Positions 6,292-9,213 of a DNA stretch of 9,213 bases are shown here, in pieces. The notes under the pieces were generated by a model. The model saw only the letters and a list, made by a program, of their open reading frames with translations. It was not told where the DNA came from and made no database searches. Numbering within the stretch: position 1 is the first letter of the stretch; each line of letters opens with the position of its first letter. A program made the translations under genes and the position numbers. This DNA comes from Dehalococcoidia bacterium (GTDB lineage Bacteria; Chloroflexota; Dehalococcoidia; JAUYDP01), in the NCBI GenBank assembly GCA_030691805.1, contig JAUYDP010000030.1, forward strand, positions 1-9,213, in the 5' to 3' direction.

Positions 6292-6325
6292 CTTTGCCGG
6301 CGAGGCGCAGGTCGGCGCTCCCAGG
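6292..6325. repeat. Dispersed repeat, inverted copy 2
   Basis: On the minus strand it reads CCTGGGAGCGCCG then ACCTGCGCCTCGCCGGC, matching the copy at 6089 in the first 13 bases exactly and ending in a similar GCCGGC block. The two copies face each other about 190 bases apart. Confidence 0.5.
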
Positions 6326-6490
6326 CGAGAGCTTCTTATGCGCGGTCGCGCCTGGAAGTCCAGCCGAAAACCCTTAGATACCGGCCTTGGCTCCAAATTC
6401 CAAACGTGGCTTTGCCCTAGAATTCGGGCCAAATGGGACTTTTCGGCCGGGTTCCTAGATAGCGGCATGGGGAACCACGGCAAAATAAGC

Positions 6491-6600
6491 GTGATCTCTG
6501 TGATCTCTGTGGTCTCCGTGGTAAACAAATAAAATAGCCCTCAGCGCTCTCCGCGTGCTCTGCGGTAAAACGTGATCTCTGTGGGCTCCGTGGTTAATTA
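6491..6600. repeat. Degenerate CTCTGTG / CTCCGTGG repeat array
   Basis: Units such as TGATCTCTG, TGGTCTCCGTGGT and TGCTCTGCGGT recur: 6491-6524, 6547-6570 and 6571-6600. On the opposite strand the array reads as Thr-Thr-Glu-type repeats (TTETTEITEIT), a common cause of spurious protein calls in metagenomic data. No function is evident. Confidence 0.55.
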
Positions 6601-6607
6601 CTCGCCG

Positions 6608-6685
6608 CTATTGGTCCTGGAAGTTTGGCTGGCGCTTCTCGGTGTCGAAGGCCAGGGCTATCTCACATCCGCCGCCCAAGGCCAT
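6608..6685 (-). pseudogene. Enoyl-CoA hydratase remnant with large internal deletion
   Basis: The minus strand reads MALGGGCEIALAFD, which is the oxyanion-hole and catalytic-loop region of crotonase-fold enzymes (ALGGGCELALACD in typical members). It is followed directly by TEKRQPNFQDQ and a TAG stop, which is the usual C-terminal tail of enoyl-CoA hydratases (EKRKPNF). About 130-140 codons that normally separate these blocks are missing, and everything before the GGG loop is lost or unrecognisable. So this is the scar of a deleted gene, not a working one. It lies just downstream of the phenylacetate-CoA-ligase-family gene, on the same strand, as expected for a former acyl-CoA degradation cluster. 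The match is by recalled motifs and short, hence moderate confidence. Confidence 0.55.
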
Positions 6686-6718
6686 ACTTTTGCCCCGGTG
6701 ATCAGAGGTGAGAGGTCG

Positions 6719-6765
6719 CCCGAATGAATTCGGCGTTGGTGGCGGTAGCGCCGAATTTATTCGGC
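6719..6765. repeat. Cruciform-type inverted repeat 3' of the CoA ligase gene
   Basis: CCGAATGAATTCGGCG (6720-6735) pairs with CGCCGAATTTATTCGG (6749-6764) over 16 bp with one G-T wobble and a 13-base loop. Each arm is also self-complementary (CCGAAT-GA-ATTCGG and CCGAAT-TT-ATTCGG), so one large or two small hairpins can form. It lies just past the ligase stop codon (6786-6788) and may act as a 3' end or terminator. It resembles dispersed palindromic repeats. Confidence 0.55.
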
Positions 6766-6785
6766 TGACCCGATAGCCCCTTGAT

Positions 6786-8135
6786 TCAGATCTGCGTAGG
6801 AGCCACCCGCTCTATAAGGGCCACCTTCTGGACGCCGGGCTTCTCCAGAGTGTCCGGAGGTACCATCTCGATCTCCGGCCGGAAGACCAGGAGAGACTGG
6901 ATCTTGCGAGCCAGCTCCTCCCGAAGCGGGCCGACCTGATCGGGACTGAGGCCGGGGCCGTACTCCACCTTCAGCTTGAGGGGTTGCTGCGTGGTATGGC
7001 CGGTGAAGTCGGCGATGACCTTCATCAGGCCGGTGGTGCGGGGCTCGAAGGTGGTCACCACGTCCTTTATGGCCGAAGGGAAGACATTGATGCCCTTCAC
7101 TATAAGCATGTCGTCGGTCCGCCCGAAGCAGCGGACCTTGAAGCCGGTCCGGCCGCAACGGCAATCCGTGCCGGTGACCAGGACATGGTCCCCGGTACGG
7201 AAGCGTAGAAGGGGCGACGCCTCCCGGTCTATCGCCGTATAGACCAGCTCTCCTTTGACCCCTTCTTTAGGCTCCAGAACCTGGCCGGACTCCGGATCAA
7301 TGATCTCAGCTATGATGAACTCCTGGGCGCAGGTGTGCATGCCGCTCTTGTCCTCGCATTCCGCCCAGTAGGCGCAGCCCAGGTCGGTGCCCCCCAGCAT
7401 CTCCCGGACCTCGGCCCCCCAGATTTCCTCCATCTTAGCCCTGACCGAGGGGATGCCGCCTCCCGGCTCGCCGCCGGTGGAGATTTTGCGCACGGAGAAC
7501 TCTCGCGCTGGAACCCCCAGGACCTGCTCCGCCTGCTCCCCCAAATAGATAGCAAAGTAGGGTGTTGCTGTCAAGGCGCCTGGGCGCTGGTCTGCCAGCA
7601 CCCGCAGCAACCGCTCGGTTCCGGCGTCAACCCCGATTGGCAGGTCGCAAATCCCCATATATTGGAGTATCTGGAAGATGGGCACGCCCCCCACAAAGCC
7701 CTTGCTCATGGAGAAGGCATGTAGGCAGAAGTCGCCGGGCCGGAAGCCGTTGGCGTAGAAGGTGCGGGCGCCCATCTCGCACCATACCCAGAGGTCCCGC
7801 CGGGTAACCCCGACGTAGGACGGGCTTCCCGTAGTGCCGGAAGATGCCTGGACCTGGACCACCTCGTTGAGTGGCGCCGCCAGGTGCAGGCCCAGCGGGG
7901 GGGACGACTTGATGCTGTCCCTCAACTCCTGTTTCAAGGTGAAGGGGACATTCTGGAGGTCTGAGAGGGTCTTTATCTGGCCGGGCTTGACCCCCGCCTG
8001 GGCCAGCTTACGTTGGTAGAAAGGGGACCGTGCCCACAGGTAATCCAACTGCTTCCGTAGCTTCTCCTCCTGGACCCGTTGCACCTCCCGCCAGGGTAAG
8101 CCTTCGATCTCATTCCAGAAAGGCGTTGAGGACAT
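6786..8135 (-). CDS. paaK: Phenylacetate-CoA ligase family protein (AMP-forming)
   Basis: Predicted cytosolic adenylate-forming ligase that activates an aryl or similar carboxylic acid with ATP and CoA; 449 residues, close to the usual PaaK length. It has the N-terminal FWNEIEGLPWREVQRVQEEKL block, the phosphate loop SSGTTGSP (98-105), TGGEP (220-224), EMLGGTDLG, RFRTGD (311-316) and the hinge GRTDDMLIVKGINVFPS (338-354), followed by a small PaaK-type C-terminal domain. A Cys/His set (Cys260, His267, Cys269, Cys325, Cys327) could hold zinc, as reported in some family members. The start ATG 8135 has GGAGGAG four bases upstream. A sigma-70 promoter lies 30-60 bases upstream (8165-8194), so the gene heads its own transcript, which ends at a cruciform repeat and a decayed enoyl-CoA hydratase. 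The true substrate may not be phenylacetate. Confidence 0.9.
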   Translation of the reverse strand: MSSTPFWNEIEGLPWREVQRVQEEKLRKQLDYLWARSPFYQRKLAQAGVKPGQIKTLSDLQNVPFTLKQELRDSIKSSPPLGLHLAAPLNEVVQVQASSGTTGSPSYVGVTRRDLWVWCEMGARTFYANGFRPGDFCLHAFSMSKGFVGGVPIFQILQYMGICDLPIGVDAGTERLLRVLADQRPGALTATPYFAIYLGEQAEQVLGVPAREFSVRKISTGGEPGGGIPSVRAKMEEIWGAEVREMLGGTDLGCAYWAECEDKSGMHTCAQEFIIAEIIDPESGQVLEPKEGVKGELVYTAIDREASPLLRFRTGDHVLVTGTDCRCGRTGFKVRCFGRTDDMLIVKGINVFPSAIKDVVTTFEPRTTGLMKVIADFTGHTTQQPLKLKVEYGPGLSPDQVGPLREELARKIQSLLVFRPEIEMVPPDTLEKPGVQKVALIERVAPTQI

Positions 8136-8164
8136 GACGCTCCTCCGTAGGTAGTTTTGGCCGG

Positions 8165-8194
8165 ATTATAGGCGCAGGGCCTTTGGCGTGTCAA
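8165..8194 (-). promoter_or_regulatory. Consensus sigma-70 promoter of the CoA ligase gene
   Basis: On the minus strand TTGACA (8194-8189), an 18-base spacer and TATAAT (8170-8165) are both perfect hexamers. Transcription would start about 8158, giving a short leader of roughly 23 bases that contains the GGAGGAG Shine-Dalgarno. Confidence 0.8.
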
Positions 8195-8200
8195 GGAATA

Positions 8201-8215
8201 CCATTGTGATAATGG
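8201..8215. promoter_or_regulatory. Dyad CCATT-GTGAT-AATGG beside the -35 box
   Basis: Perfect 5-bp inverted repeat with a 5-base centre, six bases upstream of the TTGACA of the ligase promoter. The position suits an activator or repressor site; the short arms make chance occurrence possible. Confidence 0.3.
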
Positions 8216-8364
8216 GCATGATGTATTAGCAACCATTTGAGTGCTTGCGATGTAGGGTATCTGCATTCGTGAATCTACCCACTAGGGCCAGCCTAGAATA
8301 TCAAGAACCAGTTGGGGTGATTTGGCGGGTTTTTCGGAGCGAAACCAGTTCCCGATACGTGCCA

Positions 8365-8389
8365 GGGCCGACACAAGGTCGGCCCCTAC
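8365..8389. repeat. GTAGGGGC-family palindrome, copy with GAC/GTC stem
   Basis: GGGCCGAC (8365-8372), ACAAG loop, GTCGGCCC (8378-8385), then CTAC. The 3' edge GGCCCCTAC keeps the family end, while the 5' edge is degraded. Confidence 0.5.
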
Positions 8390-8424
8390 ACCTACCGTAC
8401 AATCGAATTATTTTATCTATTGGC

Positions 8425-8450
8425 GTAGGGGCGAACCTGGTGTTCGCCCC
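8425..8450. repeat. GTAGGGGC-family palindrome, copy with GAAC/GTTC stem
   Basis: GTAGGGGCGAAC (8425-8436), CTGGT loop, GTTCGCCCC (8442-8450). The 5' edge keeps GTAGGGGC and the 3' edge is altered to CCCCCCG. It faces the copy at 8365-8389. Confidence 0.5.
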
Positions 8451-8541
8451 CCGTCGCAGTTATGCGCAAACCATCCCCAACGCAAAACGCGTACGTACCT
8501 GGGACAGGATGCACTTATTACGCTGTGATACTCCCACGTGC

Positions 8542-8567
8542 TATAATATCCCCAAACATCCGAGGAG
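8542..8567 (+). promoter_or_regulatory. gatCA -10 box and Shine-Dalgarno
   Basis: TATAAT (8542-8547) is a consensus -10, expected to start transcription around 8553-8556. GAGGAG (8562-8567) is a strong Shine-Dalgarno 7 bases before codon ATC 8575. No good -35 is seen at 17 bases (TTACGC at 8518-8523, spacing 18, is poor). The order fixes gatC translation after 8567 and argues against the upstream ATG at 8509. Confidence 0.55.
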
Positions 8568-8574
8568 TAGCCCT

Positions 8575-8883
8575 ATCTCAGACGAACAACCGCCGCGCCT
8601 CACCAAAGACCAGGTGCTGCACATCTCCGCCCTTTCCCGAGTGGGCCTGAGCCAGGAGGACGTGGAGCGGTTCCGCGATCAGCTTTCCAGGGTACTGGAG
8701 CACTTCGAGACGCTGGCAGAGCTGGACACCAAAGGGATTCCCGCAACAGCCCAGGTCGGCCAACTACAAAACGTCATGCGCAGTGATGACCCTGCTCCCT
8801 CTACACCCAGAGAGGATATCCTGGCGAACGCTCCCCTTACCGAAGAAGGGTACTTCAAGATCCGGGCCGTCCTGGAGGAATAG
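8575..8883 (+). CDS. gatC: Asp-tRNA(Asn)/Glu-tRNA(Gln) amidotransferase subunit C
   Basis: Small stabilising subunit of the GatCAB amidotransferase, which converts misacylated Glu-tRNA(Gln) and Asp-tRNA(Asn) to the correct amides in the cytosol. The 102-residue reading begins ISDEQPPRLTKDQVLHISAL, with SRVGLSQEDVERFRDQLSRV and LEHFETLAELDT, the N-terminal helices of GatC, followed by NVMRSD, PREDILANAP and EEGYFKIRAVLEE, the conserved C-terminal tail. Its length matches the family (about 95-105). The oddity is the start: the codon 7 bases after the GAGGAG Shine-Dalgarno is ATC, not ATG, GTG or TTG. The nearest in-frame ATG (8509) lies upstream of the -10 box. The stop TAG overlaps the gatA Shine-Dalgarno, so the two are translated together. 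Confidence 0.9.
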   Translation: MSDEQPPRLTKDQVLHISALSRVGLSQEDVERFRDQLSRVLEHFETLAELDTKGIPATAQVGQLQNVMRSDDPAPSTPREDILANAPLTEEGYFKIRAVLEE

Positions 8884-8892
8884 GAGCGGCCC

Positions 8893-9213
8893 GTGCCCTC
8901 TAATCTATTTCGTTCGTCCCTGGGGGAGGCCCGCGCCCTCCTGGACCGCCGCCAGGTCTCCTCGGTGGAGCTGACCCGCGCCGTCCTGGACCGCATCTCG
9001 AAGGTTGAGGAACAGGTCAAGGCTTTCGTAACCCTGACCCCTGAGCTGGCCCTTCAGCAGGCGGAAGAGGCCGATCGCCGCCTGGCCCGGGGCGACACCT
9101 CCCCCCTGATGGGAATACCGGCGGCCATCAAGGACGTCATCTCCACCCGTGGAGTGCGCACGACCTGCTCGTCCCGCATCCTGGAGAACTTCATCCCAAT
9201 CTACGATGCCGGC
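8893..9213 (+). CDS. gatA: Asp-tRNA(Asn)/Glu-tRNA(Gln) amidotransferase subunit A (5' part)
   Basis: Catalytic amidase subunit that releases ammonia from glutamine for GatB. 107 codons are visible and the rest lies off the right edge. The start is GTG 8893, with AGGAG (8882-8886) six bases upstream, inside the end of gatC. The protein opens with SLGEARALLDRRQVSSVELT, then VKAFVTLTPELALQQAEEAD and GIPAAIKDVISTRGVRTTCS. Lys80 in IKD is the expected catalytic lysine of the amidase-signature Ser-cisSer-Lys triad, and SRILENFIPIYDA is the conserved segment after it. The serine-rich signature with the remaining catalytic residues would lie beyond the window. gatC-gatA form one operon with nine bases between stop and start. 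KDV in place of the more common KDN is a variant also known in the family. Confidence 0.95.
   Translation, partial: MPSNLFRSSLGEARALLDRRQVSSVELTRAVLDRISKVEEQVKAFVTLTPELALQQAEEADRRLARGDTSPLMGIPAAIKDVISTRGVRTTCSSRILENFIPIYDAG

Larger units (their letters stand above)
5881..6607. other. Repeat-rich intergenic stretch without an intact gene
   Basis: No convincing gene was found on either strand. The 5' part is the MFS leader, with a small CCGGC-TAT-GCCGG hairpin at 5988-6000 and a -10 candidate at 6020-6025. A perfect palindrome GCGCGATCGCGC lies at 6046-6057, and a near copy GCGCG-GT-CGCGC at 6340-6351. The middle holds the repeats listed separately (6089-6114, 6131-6159, 6292-6325), and the right end is a CTCTGTG-type repeat array (6491-6600). 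The 115-residue open frame at 6181-6528 on the minus strand is judged spurious. Confidence 0.6.
8216..8541. other. Divergent intergenic region between CoA ligase and gatC
   Basis: No gene is supported here. The frame that runs into gatC is open from about 8245, but its translation has no family resemblance before the gatC domain, crosses two palindromic repeats, and lies upstream of the gatC -10 box. The region contains the two GTAGGGGC-type repeats (8365-8389, 8425-8450), separated by an A/T-rich patch (8396-8420). Confidence 0.5.

Noticed and set aside
6181..6528. 115-residue open frame on the minus strand starting with Thr-Thr-Glu repeats
   Set aside because: It arises from the CTCTGTG repeat array read backwards and continues through another dispersed repeat. 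No ribosome site or domain; this is a well-known type of spurious call.
6131..6597. CRISPR array
   Set aside because: The repeats here are palindromes or degenerate short units without regular spacers of constant length, and no cas gene is present.
8245..8574. N-terminal extension of the gatC reading frame (about 110 codons)
   Set aside because: It crosses two palindromic repeats and the promoter, and has no GatC-like sequence; the normal family length begins near 8575.

Overview
The window reads as a chromosomal segment of an anaerobic or facultatively anaerobic bacterium of roughly 58-60% G+C (estimated by eye). I lean towards Chloroflexota, on the style of the gatCA pair, the GTAGGGGC-type palindromes and the mixed catabolic gene set. 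That placement is an inference, not a demonstration. It looks like an ordinary but eroding accessory stretch: single genes with their own promoters, separated by repeats and decayed gene remnants.

Layout, left to right. On the minus strand: a lipoprotein substrate-binding protein of an NMT1/SsuA-like ABC importer, running off the left edge (1-1032); a decayed transposase remnant (about 1110-1437); a divergent adenine-deaminase-family amidohydrolase (1446-3245); a terminator-like hairpin (3293-3330); a 48-residue Cys-rich probable zinc protein (3360-3506) behind a helically phased heptamer array (3586-3624); a glycyl-radical-enzyme activase with two ferredoxin-type clusters (3652-4551); and an MFS transporter split by a one-base frameshift (4676-5880).

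From 5881 to 6785 no intact gene is visible. This stretch holds palindromic repeats, a 'CTCTGTG'-type repeat array, a remnant of an enoyl-CoA hydratase with a large internal deletion (6608-6685), and a cruciform-forming element (6719-6765). A phenylacetate-CoA-ligase-family gene follows on the minus strand (6786-8135) with a consensus sigma-70 promoter. A repeat-bearing divergent intergenic region separates it from the plus-strand gatC-gatA operon (8575 to the right edge), which encodes two subunits of the tRNA-dependent amidotransferase.

Functional picture: the ABC importer lipoprotein, AdeC-like amidohydrolase, activase, MFS permease and aryl/acyl-CoA ligase are all compatible with uptake and anaerobic catabolism of small organic compounds, but they do not form one evident operon. 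gatCA is housekeeping. The points most worth checking are the apparent ATC start of gatC, the AdeC-like enzyme that has lost the adenine-deaminase signature motifs while keeping its metal ligands, and the phased GAAGCAC array beside the small zinc protein. I see no clear new multi-gene system.
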